From Bacillota bacterium (GTDB lineage: Bacteria > Bacillota_B > Desulfitobacteriia > Desulfitobacteriales > Desulfitobacteriaceae): a DNA stretch of 8,897 nucleotides. Positions within the stretch are counted from its first letter, which is position 1, and every line of letters begins with the position of its first letter. The stretch is taken from the NCBI GenBank assembly GCA_021779415.1, contig JAJYAS010000103.1, forward strand, positions 1-8,897, given 5' to 3'. The position numbers were made by a program, and so were the translations under genes. The notes under the pieces are model-generated. The model was not told the DNA's origin. It searched no databases and worked only from the letters and a program-made list of their open reading frames with translations. Below are positions 1-7,418 of the stretch, piece by piece.

Positions 1-452
<452 letters not shown>

Positions 453-530
453 CTCTCTCTATATTGCTTTTTGACTTTCTGCAGCGAAATCATCTTATCA
501 ATATTTTTTCAAATTTATTATACTACACTG

Positions 531-539
531 ATTATATCA
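531..539 (-). promoter_or_regulatory. Extended -10 promoter candidate reading toward cmk
   Basis: On the minus strand the sequence is TGATATAAT, a perfect extended -10 (TGn-TATAAT). A second TATAAT lies at 522-517. No good -35 sits at normal spacing; TTGCAT at 556-551 is only 14 bp upstream. An extended -10 can work without a -35. The next gene in this direction is cmk, about 350 nt downstream, so the transcript would cross the palindrome-rich element. Confidence 0.4.
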
Positions 540-596
540 TACGCCTGAAAATGCAACACAACTTTCCACCTAAGCCACGATTTTTAGGCATAAATC

Positions 597-627
597 AAGC
601 GTACAATTCCTAGTAAATTGTACGCTT
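597..627 (-). terminator. Hairpin downstream of the CPBP gene, likely terminator
   Basis: A perfect 12-bp inverted repeat, AAGCGTACAATT (597-608) and AATTGTACGCTT (616-627), flanks a 7-nt loop. It begins 20 nt after the stop codon of the minus-strand CPBP gene. The T-run that follows on that strand is weak (GATTTATG), so termination may be inefficient or factor-assisted. Confidence 0.6.
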
Positions 628-647
628 ATACCAGCCGACCGTTAGCC

Positions 648-1376
648 TTACATCCGCAAGTTTGCAGCGATGAGTGTGGCAACTATGTTGTTCAAGGCAT
701 GTAACCCAACGGAAGGATAGAGGGATTTGTACTTGTCATAAAGATAGACCAAGGCGATTCCTAAGAAAAAGCGCGGAATGAATCCATAGACTTGAAGATG
801 AAGACCTGAAAAGATAGCGGCGCTAATCAGGGCTGCAGTCCATTTTCCGAAGTACGCTTGCAAACTGCCAAAAATCACTCCGCGAAATAACGTTTCTTCC
901 ACCAAGGGGGCCAGAACTCCCGCTAGAAGCAGATTAAGGATCAGCGTATACCAAGTGGTCTGCCCTAATAACTTGGTATAAACATCTGTGCTCGGAGGAG
1001 TTAATCCATGTTTATACAAGAAAAGGGCGTAAGTAATATTGAGGACCCAAGTCAAGGAATAAACCCCTAAGACCTTTGACCACACTTTCCTCAAAGGTAT
1101 ACGCTGCCAACCAAAATCCGACCATTTCCAATGCCGGATTTTTTTCAGTGTCCAAAGCAAGAGTACAAAGGAAAACTGGGTCATAAACGCATTCATGTAC
1201 ATCAAAATGCGTTCATGGGGCCACCGATTCATTAACCAGAGCGTGCCAAAACTCAACAAAACATAAATGCCAATAATCCCACCCAAAATTATGGCAAGAT
1301 CAATCCAACTCAAGTTTGGTTTCACCAGAGGGCTCTCGTCGACCTGATCGAAATCCAGTTTGGTTTCTTCGTCCAT
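648..1376 (-). CDS. CPBP family intramembrane metalloprotease
   Basis: CPBP (CAAX protease / bacteriocin-processing, Abi, type II CAAX prenyl endopeptidase-like) proteins are glutamate-type intramembrane peptidases. In bacteria they are linked to peptide maturation, immunity or membrane stress; the substrate here is unknown. The 242-residue chain has a short acidic N-terminus and then about six to eight hydrophobic segments. All three family motifs are intact: EETLFRG (E160, E161, R165), FSGLH (H193) and HALNN (H226, N230). Start choice: the frame opens with GTG at 1382, but that codon abuts the SD AGGAGG (1388-1383). ATG at 1376 has ideal 6-nt spacing and is preferred. The gene is monocistronic: a hairpin follows it and the next gene upstream is divergent. 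Family assignment is secure; the biological role is not. Confidence 0.92.
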   Translation of the reverse strand: MDEETKLDFDQVDESPLVKPNLSWIDLAIILGGIIGIYVLLSFGTLWLMNRWPHERILMYMNAFMTQFSFVLLLWTLKKIRHWKWSDFGWQRIPLRKVWSKVLGVYSLTWVLNITYALFLYKHGLTPPSTDVYTKLLGQTTWYTLILNLLLAGVLAPLVEETLFRGVIFGSLQAYFGKWTAALISAAIFSGLHLQVYGFIPRFFLGIALVYLYDKYKSLYPSVGLHALNNIVATLIAANLRM

Positions 1377-1457
1377 ACTCACCCTCCTTCTTTCTTTACC
1401 CTAGGCACATATTTTTTTAATAATTTTCTCAGACTAATCTTGAAGGGAGGAATTAGC

Positions 1458-1718
1458 ATGCAACCACCGGATATGACCTTACAAATTTATCATCAATATC
1501 TTAAAATCCCCTTAGAGACTTATATTGATACAGTTGCCGGTTTCCTAGATCCCTGGGAAGAGCGTGCTTATCAGTTTGTTGCCCATCAATACCTAGCAAA
1601 AGCCAAAGATAATGGAATCCTAGGTATGGTGCGACAAGAAAAGGACGAGAATTTTGTTTATTTAGATGTAGCAGTTCGTTATCCAGTTAATCAAGCAGCT
1701 GGTCAAGGACTCGAATAG
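1458..1718 (+). CDS. Small protein of unknown function (86 aa)
   Basis: I do not recognise this family. The protein starts MQPPDMTLQIYHQYLKI, is mildly acidic, has no cysteine, no membrane segment and no signal peptide, and looks like a small soluble globular or helical protein. It is a real gene by its translation signals: GGAGG at 1446-1450 lies 7 nt before ATG 1458. The frame can be opened further up at a TTG (1440), but that would place the SD inside the coding sequence. It is divergent from the CPBP gene (81 bp between start codons) and convergent with the HAD gene, whose stop is only 16 bp away with no visible terminator between them. The two transcripts therefore probably overlap at their 3' ends. 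Confidence 0.75.
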   Translation: MQPPDMTLQIYHQYLKIPLETYIDTVAGFLDPWEERAYQFVAHQYLAKAKDNGILGMVRQEKDENFVYLDVAVRYPVNQAAGQGLE

Positions 1719-1734
1719 GACGTTCAAGTTAAAG

Positions 1735-2394
1735 CTATATTAATTTAAACAGCAATTTTTCTAAGTCCTCAACGCTCGGGGCGATAAAATCTGGGGACGC
1801 CTCCTGTAATTCTTCCGCCGTCCCATAACCATAGCCAACTGAAATCACATCAATCTGATTAGCCCTAGCCCCCTGAACATCATACCTGCGATCCCCAATC
1901 ATGACCGTTTTTGGCCGTGATCCCGCAGGCGCTTTTTTCAGGACTTCAGCAATCAAGACCTCCTTCTCCACAAATTGACCATTCAATTCGCTCCCCATGA
2001 TAACACTAAAGTATGAATCCAACGCGAAATATTGAAGGATTTTCTCAGCAAAGACCCTTGGTTTAGAGGTCGCCAACAAATGCCTACAGCCCTGTTCTTG
2101 TAATTTAGCTAGCAATTCAGGGATTCCTGGGTAGACAATATTTTCATAGAGGCCGCTCTCTCGATAACGCTCTCGATAAATCAAAATGGCCCGATCCAAT
2201 ATCTCGTCATCTGTCGTATGAAGCAAGGTCTTAAAGCTCTCTTTTAAGGGTGGCCCAATGATCCAATCAAGATCATCGGCCTCAGGTATAGGATACCCTA
2301 ACCGATTCATAGCGTATTGAACTGAGAGGGTAATTCCCTCCTTCGGATCGGTTAATGTCCCGTCTAAATCCCAAAGCAATACATCGTAACGCAC
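1735..2394 (-). CDS. HAD-superfamily phosphatase, phosphoglycolate-phosphatase-like
   Basis: This is a predicted soluble Mg2+-dependent phosphohydrolase of the haloacid dehalogenase superfamily, subclass I, with a helical cap between motifs I and II. The full catalytic set is visible in 219 residues. Motif I is DLDGTLTD (nucleophile D9, acid/base D11), motif II is the ATSKP segment (T109/S110), motif III is K144, and motif IV is GDRRYD (D168, D172). The cap includes the GPPLKESF stretch (47-54), typical of the Gph-like branch. Substrates in this branch range from 2-phosphoglycolate to nucleotides, and none can be chosen from sequence. The start is GTG at 2394 with AGGGGG 7 nt upstream. It is a single gene, divergent from the small membrane protein gene and convergent with the 86-aa gene. 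Confidence 0.9.
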   Translation of the reverse strand: MRYDVLLWDLDGTLTDPKEGITLSVQYAMNRLGYPIPEADDLDWIIGPPLKESFKTLLHTTDDEILDRAILIYRERYRESGLYENIVYPGIPELLAKLQEQGCRHLLATSKPRVFAEKILQYFALDSYFSVIMGSELNGQFVEKEVLIAEVLKKAPAGSRPKTVMIGDRRYDVQGARANQIDVISVGYGYGTAEELQEASPDFIAPSVEDLEKLLFKLI

Positions 2395-2461
2395 AACTAA
2401 ACCCCCTACGTAAATTCTTGAAATTACACGACTAAAGGAAACGAAACTTATTCTTTCTGAC

Positions 2462-2470
2462 TGGTATAAG
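2462..2470 (+). promoter_or_regulatory. Extended -10 candidate for the small membrane protein gene
   Basis: TGGTATAAG resembles an extended -10 (TGn-TATAAT with one mismatch), 52 nt before the start codon at 2522. No convincing -35 is visible, so the call is weak. Confidence 0.25.
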
Positions 2471-2521
2471 AGAAACTAAAAATGACCATTCTAAAACGAA
2501 AGAAAGGAGGAATTTTGAAAA

Positions 2522-2728
2522 ATGTTTTATCATTATCGAAAACCCTATCATACTCACGGATTCCTTTTTATACTTAGCCTGATAGCGGCTTTTATGCTCG
2601 GTCGAAAATCCGAACAGTACGGCTATTCCATTGTATCACGAGGGTGTTGCTCTCATGATGACGACGATGACTTAGACTTAGATATGATGGACGACGAACC
2701 CACATCAAACAACCACTACTCACAATAA
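2522..2728 (+). CDS. Small single-span membrane protein with acidic C-terminal tail (68 aa)
   Basis: I do not recognise the family. The chain has three parts. A short basic, His/Tyr-rich head (about residues 1-12, YHYRKPYHTH) is followed by one hydrophobic segment (13-27) ending in GRK. The tail contains GCCSHDDDDD at 41-50 and further aspartates to residue 59. The positive head suggests an N-in orientation by the usual charge rule, but the GRK after the segment makes this ambiguous. The CC-S-H-DDDDD cluster could bind a divalent metal; that is inference. It is a genuine gene: AAGGAGG (2504-2510) precedes ATG 2522 at a slightly long 11-nt spacing, and a strong terminator follows the stop. It stands alone between the divergent HAD gene and the convergent carbonic anhydrase gene. 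Confidence 0.75.
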   Translation: MFYHYRKPYHTHGFLFILSLIAAFMLGRKSEQYGYSIVSRGCCSHDDDDDLDLDMMDDEPTSNNHYSQ

Positions 2729-2764
2729 CATTATTACTATACCCTGTATTGCGGTAACTTGACA

Positions 2765-2798
2765 AATAAACTCCGAGATTATTTTCTCGGAGTTTATT
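2765..2798 (+). terminator. Strong hairpin terminator after the small membrane protein gene
   Basis: A perfect 13-bp stem, AATAAACTCCGAG (2765-2777) and CTCGGAGTTTATT (2786-2798), has an 8-nt loop and T-rich sequence (TTTATTCTTT) on its plus-strand 3' side. It starts 36 nt after the stop codon at 2728. The stem is symmetric, so it may also stop transcripts arriving from the carbonic anhydrase gene on the other strand. Confidence 0.85.
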
Positions 2799-2873
2799 CT
2801 TTCGTTCGTGCATATTTTAGATGTTGTTCAATGGGGTACTTACGACATGACTTAAACTATCTATGACAAGATA

Positions 2874-2896
2874 AGTCAAAGAAGCAGTCTTTGATT
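2874..2896 (-). terminator. Weak hairpin downstream of carbonic anhydrase
   Basis: TCAAAGA (2876-2882) and TCTTTGA (2888-2894) form a 7-bp stem with a 5-nt loop, about 20 nt after the carbonic anhydrase stop codon on the minus strand. No real T-run follows, so it is at best a weak terminator or an RNA 3'-end stabiliser. Confidence 0.35.
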
Positions 2897-2916
2897 AAAT
2901 CCCGTTCGGTATCAAT

Positions 2917-3540
2917 CTAATTTGCTAATTTGAATTCTCCATTTTCGTTGTTATATATAAAAACTTCTCCAGTTTCAATTACATAATACCATCCGAAAAT
3001 ATCAATCTCTTTTTTGTGATACTTCTCCTCAATCCAAGGGTAAGTCAACAAATGTTTTATTTGTTCGATGATGTTTATGAGCTCTGTGAGCCACTCCTTG
3101 ACATTTTCGTCGTTGTTTCTTAACTCCTCTAACACTCTCTGCTTTACATTTTGAGTTAACTCTAACCACTTCTTGGTATGGGGTATTTCATGAGTCACAG
3201 CGTCTGATACATGAATCGACGCGCATCCTCCACAATTTGAGTGACCACAAACGACAATGTTCTTTACTTTAAGAACTTTGAGTGCGTACTCAATTGCTGA
3301 TGTTATCGCTACATGCTCCTGTGTTTCTCCATAAGGGGGAACGAGGTTGGCGATATTTCTAACAACGAACAATTCCCCCGGTAATGTATTTGTAATTAGT
3401 TCAGGCACTACCCTAGAATCAGAACATGTGATGAACAATGTATGTGGTTCTTGGAATTGCTTCAATTGACTAAATAAATCTTTATGTTCTTCGAAATTAT
3501 TCAGTCGAAATCTAATAAGTCCATCTACTAAACTCTGCAT
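2917..3540 (-). CDS. Beta-class carbonic anhydrase
   Basis: It interconverts CO2 and bicarbonate in the cytoplasm with a zinc ion. The 207-residue protein has the family's zinc ligands and catalytic dyad: CSDSR gives C39, D41 and R43, and CGHSNCGGC gives H100 and C103. D41-R43 is the conserved Asp-Arg pair. RNIAN (61-65) and the SAIEYAL segment are also typical, and the length is normal. Start choice: the frame can be opened by a GTG at 3570, but the SD AAAGGGGGGAA lies inside that extension. ATG 3540 gives MQSLVDGLIRFR, the usual N-terminus of this clade. Its DNA looks more AT-rich than the symporter and CoA-transferase genes. It follows the symporter by 84 nt, with a hairpin in the leader. 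Whether it belongs to the upstream operon is open. Confidence 0.94.
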   Translation of the reverse strand: MQSLVDGLIRFRLNNFEEHKDLFSQLKQFQEPHTLFITCSDSRVVPELITNTLPGELFVVRNIANLVPPYGETQEHVAITSAIEYALKVLKVKNIVVCGHSNCGGCASIHVSDAVTHEIPHTKKWLELTQNVKQRVLEELRNNDENVKEWLTELINIIEQIKHLLTYPWIEEKYHKKEIDIFGWYYVIETGEVFIYNNENGEFKLAN

Positions 3541-3558
3541 AAATTCCCCCCTTTCGTC

Positions 3559-3588
3559 TAGAGGGTTCACGCAACCGCAAACCCTCTA
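3559..3588 (-). promoter_or_regulatory. Leader hairpin just upstream of the carbonic anhydrase SD
   Basis: On the minus strand TAGAGGGTT pairs with AACCCTCTA (9 bp) around a 12-nt loop that can close a further short GC stem. It ends 6 nt before the SD run AAAGGGGGG of the carbonic anhydrase gene. No T-run follows, so it is probably not a terminator of the symporter transcript. It could be an RNA-processing, stability or translation-control element. Confidence 0.45.
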
Positions 3589-3624
3589 TCGACGTCTTGC
3601 TTCTAAAGCTCGAAAGGTAGAATA

Positions 3625-5037
3625 TCACCCATTAACACCTTTGTTCACCGGCGGCGTTTTCGAAGCAGGAAATATTACAGATCCGATGACTAGACAAACA
3701 AGACTTGCCAATAACCCAGCATACAGCGGATCCATACCCTTAGGTACACTCAATTTCCAGACTAAATCTGCCGCCGGACCTGCTACAAGGGCTATCAACC
3801 CTGCTTTAGGGCTAACGAATTTATTGAAGAAAATAGCTCCTAATAGGGGAAAACAAATCGTTGCCCCTCGTAATCCCATCGACAGAAAACCCCATTGTAA
3901 GATCATAGACTTCAAGTTACCTGTTACAAATAATAAGGTTAAAGCGGCAACCACCACTATAAGTCCCTTTGAAATATACATCAATTTTTGGTCACTCGCC
4001 TTGGGTGAGATAATCTTTTTATAAATATCCTTTGTTAACATCGTACTAATCCCTAGGGTCAGTCCTGCTCCGGTTCCGATCACTGCAACTAAGAGAGTTC
4101 CCAGGACAATGCCACCAAACCAAGGGGGTAGGTAGTTCATCACAAAAGTTGGTAATGCCTCTGCAGCTGACATTTTGGGAAAATTCATTTTCATATACAT
4201 CCCGACTAATATCCCTGCTATTCCGGTAGGGGGAATTAAGATAGCAGAGACGAGCGCCCCACGTCTCGCGGTTGCCGCATCTTTACCAGCAAACATCGCT
4301 TGAATATACGTTTGAGTGGATATGACACCAACGATCAGGGAAAACCCTGCCGCAAAGTCAATAGAAAAGCCACGCCCAAAGAGACTAAAGTAGGGAAATG
4401 CAGGAAACCCATGGGTTAGACCAGAGATTCCTCCCACTTTGACATACGCCAAGACACCGATCACAATCAGAGAGGCATATAAGAGAATTAATTTTGCAAT
4501 CCCTGTCATACCTGCTCCCGTCAAACCGCCAAAAAACACGTAGCAGATGACCAATATGATTGCAACCAGCGCACCTAATATCGGGCTAAGCTGAAACATC
4601 GAGCTTAGTAGTGCAATGGCTGCCAGGATTTGGGCAACGATACTCAGGAAGATTCCAATAGAGCTAAATATAGTGGTTATCGGCCCGGATTTTGGGCCGT
4701 AGGTCGTGACTAAAAACTGCGGGATGGTTTCCTTACCAGATTCACGCAAAGGCCTAGCTAAAAAAAGCCCCAAAATTAAACATCCAATACCTCCACCCAG
4801 TGTAAACCACCATGCTGATGCTCCAAATTTAAAGGCAAGTTCGGCTGTTCCGACTGTAGATGATCCACCTACTAACGTTCCCATGATGGTGCCCGCAACT
4901 AATGATGTTCCAGCTTTGCCTCCCCCTGTTGAAAAATCCGCAGCGGTCTTGACACGAGTACCCGCATAAACGCCTATTCCTAGAACCAAAGCGGCTGTCA
5001 AAACGATGAAGATTATGTGAACAATAGTTAATTGCAT
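3625..5037 (-). CDS. Sodium:solute symporter (SSS / SLC5 family)
   Basis: This is a predicted inner-membrane carrier that uses the Na+ gradient to import a solute. The 470-residue chain is almost entirely hydrophobic, with about 13 membrane segments as expected for the LeuT-fold SSS family. It has the typical glycine-rich first helices (ADFSTGGGKAGTSLVAGTIM, then GGSSTVGTAELAF around 57-69), the GKETIPQFL loop and a later GTGAGLTLGISTML segment (about 320-333). Family members carry proline, pantothenate, sugars, or short- and medium-chain carboxylates; sequence alone does not tell which. Because it follows a CoA-transferase pair, a carboxylic acid is the best guess. ATG 5037 follows a purine-rich SD (GAGGAGGAGGGG). 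It lies 94 nt after CoA-transferase subunit B and 84 nt before carbonic anhydrase. Confidence 0.92.
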   Translation of the reverse strand: MQLTIVHIIFIVLTAALVLGIGVYAGTRVKTAADFSTGGGKAGTSLVAGTIMGTLVGGSSTVGTAELAFKFGASAWWFTLGGGIGCLILGLFLARPLRESGKETIPQFLVTTYGPKSGPITTIFSSIGIFLSIVAQILAAIALLSSMFQLSPILGALVAIILVICYVFFGGLTGAGMTGIAKLILLYASLIVIGVLAYVKVGGISGLTHGFPAFPYFSLFGRGFSIDFAAGFSLIVGVISTQTYIQAMFAGKDAATARRGALVSAILIPPTGIAGILVGMYMKMNFPKMSAAEALPTFVMNYLPPWFGGIVLGTLLVAVIGTGAGLTLGISTMLTKDIYKKIISPKASDQKLMYISKGLIVVVAALTLLFVTGNLKSMILQWGFLSMGLRGATICFPLLGAIFFNKFVSPKAGLIALVAGPAADLVWKLSVPKGMDPLYAGLLASLVCLVIGSVIFPASKTPPVNKGVNG

Positions 5038-5097
5038 ACTACCCCTCCTCCTCAGTACTCAAAACCAAAATTCCTTTAATATACATTTGGAACTAAC

Positions 5098-5129
5098 TAT
5101 TAATTGTTTAAGATATTAATTGCTTAAGA
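5098..5129. repeat. Tandem 16-bp direct repeat before the symporter gene
   Basis: TATTAATTGTTTAAGA (5098-5113) is followed immediately by TATTAATTGCTTAAGA (5114-5129), a tandem duplication with a single mismatch. It lies 2 bp past the stop codon of CoA-transferase subunit B (5134-5132), in the 94-bp gap before the symporter. It could be a regulator-binding pair or simple AT-rich slippage. Confidence 0.7.
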
Positions 5130-5131
5130 CG

Positions 5132-5998
5132 TTAAGCTTTACGTTTACTTTTCCGTCCAAGGAATAAGCGAGTAGGATCGACCAACATACGCAAGATTCG
5201 GAGTTCCTCAAACGTTGGAGGCATCATTTCTCGAGCATTGTCAATGTTTAATGGCCAACCTGTGTTATCTTGGATAAATTCAGGACTCACTCCCGGAAAA
5301 TACATATCCAGCTCCAATATCCCAGTTTCCGAATTTGGACGTAAAATACCTAGATCACTGATCACAACCAATTCTCCGCCACGGAACAGGCCGTAATCGT
5401 ATCTCGTCTCACCTTTTGGACCACGCATTCCGCAAGGTGTTGTTAAATATTCCACTCGCTCCACCATTCGACGTTTTTCATGAACCATTGAGACAATAAT
5501 TTTATCGGCCAAGGATGCTATACTGTTTGCACCACCACTTCCGGTTAAGCGCGTTGTCGGCCCATGTCCGTTTTCGGAAACCCCCGCTGGCCAATACCCG
5601 CCCACTGCGCTCGAGTTTAGATTCCCATACATGTCACACTCTGCTGCCCCGAGTAAACCCAGGGTACAATAGCCTCGACTGGCAATCGTTCCAAAAGCAT
5701 CTGCCACTGTAGCCAGTATTGATGCCTGGTAAGTGGCCCGAGCATCTGCTACCGACACTGGTAAGTGTTTTATCGTCGGACCCACTGTCCCCGCTTCAAG
5801 TATCATTGTCATATCCGGTGCGTCGGTATGTTGGGCCAACATGGCTGATATTAATGGAAGTCCTGTTCCTACGAAGATATAAGCCCCATTCGGAATTTCC
5901 CTTTTCGAAGCGACAGCCAGCAGCTCCATCTGTGTAAACTCTTCTGCCTTCAATCCCACGCGCTCTAGATAATCTTGATAGGGTTGATCAATACTCAT
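5132..5998 (-). CDS. CoA-transferase subunit B, glutaconate CoA-transferase (GctB)-like
   Basis: This is the second subunit of a class I CoA-transferase, which moves CoA from a donor thioester to a free carboxylic acid through a covalent glutamyl-CoA intermediate. The 288-residue sequence follows Acidaminococcus GctB closely. FVGTGLPLI (42-50) comes first, then ILEAG, where E68 takes the place of the catalytic Glu54 in VESG. Later come YGNLNSS, the glycine-rich TGSGGANSIA and HEKRRM. The catalytic Glu argues for a true transferase rather than an IpdAB-type ring hydrolase. Compared with GctB it has about 14 extra N-terminal residues. Its SD AAGGAGGTG (6014-6006) overlaps the stop codon of subunit A, with ATG 7 nt later, so translation of the two subunits is probably coupled. 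The acid substrate is not known; no glutaconate-pathway partner genes are present. Confidence 0.92.
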   Translation of the reverse strand: MSIDQPYQDYLERVGLKAEEFTQMELLAVASKREIPNGAYIFVGTGLPLISAMLAQHTDAPDMTMILEAGTVGPTIKHLPVSVADARATYQASILATVADAFGTIASRGYCTLGLLGAAECDMYGNLNSSAVGGYWPAGVSENGHGPTTRLTGSGGANSIASLADKIIVSMVHEKRRMVERVEYLTTPCGMRGPKGETRYDYGLFRGGELVVISDLGILRPNSETGILELDMYFPGVSPEFIQDNTGWPLNIDNAREMMPPTFEELRILRMLVDPTRLFLGRKSKRKA

Positions 5999-6012
5999 TT
6001 ACATACACCTCC

Positions 6013-7128
6013 TTACTTAAACCGTTCGATAGTGGGATTATAGTGATAATGAGGGTCAGACCTAAGTGAAAATAGTTTTTCCATGCCCACGGTGCGTAGC
6101 AAATAGTCCCACTCGTCCTCGGTTGATCCGACAGTCTCTTTCCAATAAGCTTTAACTTCCGCCCTTGTTTTATGGTTTACTGCTTTGACATAATTCTTAA
6201 ACCAGCTGTAGTCATAGTCGTAACAATTAGGAACCGCGGATGGATAACATCCAAACGGTGATTCCACGATTGCATGTACAGCATGCGCTCCAATCTGGTT
6301 TAACTCCGGGCTATGTCGCAATTCTTCGGGTGGGCAAATTCGTTCACATTCTACAATTAAAATTCGTCCGCACAAAGATTGATCAATATCTGGCCCAATA
6401 AGCCCCTCCAAACGCACCGTCCCATCCAGTGCCACACGTTGCGCATGCATCACACAAACCTCTGGAAGCACTGGCGGAACAAGGGCGACTTTAATCCCTG
6501 GTTTTCCTGTATATTTGGTAGATAACGTTTCTCCTTTTCGGTAGGCATTCGATTTATTTCCACAAGTGTCTTCTCCGCTCCGAAACTGATGAGGTCTGAG
6601 ACCCCACCCATCAAAAGGGTCATCCATCATCGAATATTTATGAGGGGGAATTCCGGGGTGAATCCATTCATTCTGATCATTTTTTCCTCGGAGTCCTGCC
6701 TTGCCAAAAACGTCGTAATTAATTAGATCGCTCCCCATATCTCCCAAGCAGGGCATAAATGGTAGTCCGTACCTTCCCGCTATTGTTCGAAGGGCAAAAC
6801 TCCAATTAGAGTAATCTTCCAGAAGTTCTATTTCCCCTTCTTCAATGGCTTTACGTATTCCATAGGCAACTGGCATTCCACCTTCCAGCCCTAAGTACGT
6901 ACTTTCCAACCATTTCACCAAACCTGCTCCCGCAAGCATTTCTTCACACAATGTTCCACCATTCATCGTTAAGTAGAGATCCCCAACTCCTTGCCGAACT
7001 ATTTCACGGGCAATTGCCATTGGACGCCGAAGAATCGTAAAGCCTCCAAAAGCAAGATGTGTTCCCGGTGGAATAAAACGTTGAACTGCCTCTTTAGCCG
7101 ACATCACTTTTGACTGTAGATCAGACAA
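6013..7128 (-). CDS. CoA-transferase subunit A, glutaconate CoA-transferase (GctA)-like, with insertion
   Basis: This is the partner of the B subunit that follows 14 nt later; together they should form a cytoplasmic heteromeric CoA-transferase. Sequence from VMSAKEAV and LAFGGFTILRRP (25-36) through REIVRQGVGDL matches GctA almost position by position. So do MHAQRVALDGTVRLEG (227-242) and the C-terminal YDYDYSWF and LRSDPHYHY parts. At 371 residues it is about 50 longer than GctA (about 320). Most of the excess lies in a polar stretch at about 173-212, between DDPF and the IKVALVPPV strand. The start is TTG at 7128: GGAGGG at 7141-7136 is 7 nt upstream, whereas the first in-frame ATG (7104) has no SD. 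It begins 18 nt after the 79-aa gene. The substrate is unknown. Confidence 0.9.
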   Translation of the reverse strand: MSDLQSKVMSAKEAVQRFIPPGTHLAFGGFTILRRPMAIAREIVRQGVGDLYLTMNGGTLCEEMLAGAGLVKWLESTYLGLEGGMPVAYGIRKAIEEGEIELLEDYSNWSFALRTIAGRYGLPFMPCLGDMGSDLINYDVFGKAGLRGKNDQNEWIHPGIPPHKYSMMDDPFDGWGLRPHQFRSGEDTCGNKSNAYRKGETLSTKYTGKPGIKVALVPPVLPEVCVMHAQRVALDGTVRLEGLIGPDIDQSLCGRILIVECERICPPEELRHSPELNQIGAHAVHAIVESPFGCYPSAVPNCYDYDYSWFKNYVKAVNHKTRAEVKAYWKETVGSTEDEWDYLLRTVGMEKLFSLRSDPHYHYNPTIERFK

Positions 7129-7146
7129 TAATGTTCCCTCCTCAAA

Positions 7147-7386
7147 TCAGCTAATCCCTAGCCATCGTTGTAATCGTTCGACACAGTCTTCTTGCTCGAA
7201 CAAATCAAGTCCAGAAATTATCATCTCAATTGAACCATCTTGATTAATATATGTTGGCGGAAACCGTAAATCGGAGGGAATGAGGCGAAGAGTCAGCTTT
7301 CCTATCATGGTAACAACTCCCCATGGCCGGAGTCTCTCGGCCAGCACCGTTAACAATGGCATGTTCTCCCAATAAAGATGAAGCAT
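7147..7386 (-). CDS. Small protein of unknown function (79 aa), second gene of the operon
   Basis: I do not recognise this protein. It starts MLHLYWENMPLLTVLAERL, has no signal peptide and no clear membrane span. It looks like a small alpha/beta fold: an amphipathic first helix, strands in VVTMIGKLTLRLIP (about 25-38) and SIEMIISGL, and a C-terminal helix EDCVERLQRWLG. One cysteine is present. It is clearly translated: AAGGAGG (7399-7393) lies 6 nt before ATG 7386. The gene sits 32 nt after the 102-aa gene and 18 nt before CoA-transferase subunit A, so all are on one transcript. Its place suggests a role with the CoA-transferase, or as a partner of the 102-aa protein, but that is inference from position only. 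Confidence 0.8.
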   Translation of the reverse strand: MLHLYWENMPLLTVLAERLRPWGVVTMIGKLTLRLIPSDLRFPPTYINQDGSIEMIISGLDLFEQEDCVERLQRWLGIS

Positions 7387-7418
7387 ATTTTTCCTCCTTC
7401 CTACCTTACCGCGATGTT

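Noticed and set aside
1236..1250. TGGCACG on the minus strand inside the CPBP gene as a sigma-54 promoter
   Set aside because: The -12 TTGC element is missing at the right distance, and it lies within coding sequence with no suitable gene downstream.
2592..2813. 73-codon minus-strand frame opposite the small membrane protein gene
   Set aside because: It crosses the strong terminator and overlaps the better-supported plus-strand gene. It is a shadow.
3541..3570. GTG at 3570 as the carbonic anhydrase start
   Set aside because: The extension contains the SD and the hairpin arm; ATG 3540 has correct spacing and the family's usual N-terminus.
5132..7128. CoA-transferase pair as an IpdAB-type ring-opening hydrolase
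   Set aside because: Subunit B keeps the catalytic glutamate in an EAG context, aligned with GctB Glu54, and both subunits match GctAB more closely. I could not run an alignment, so a small doubt remains.
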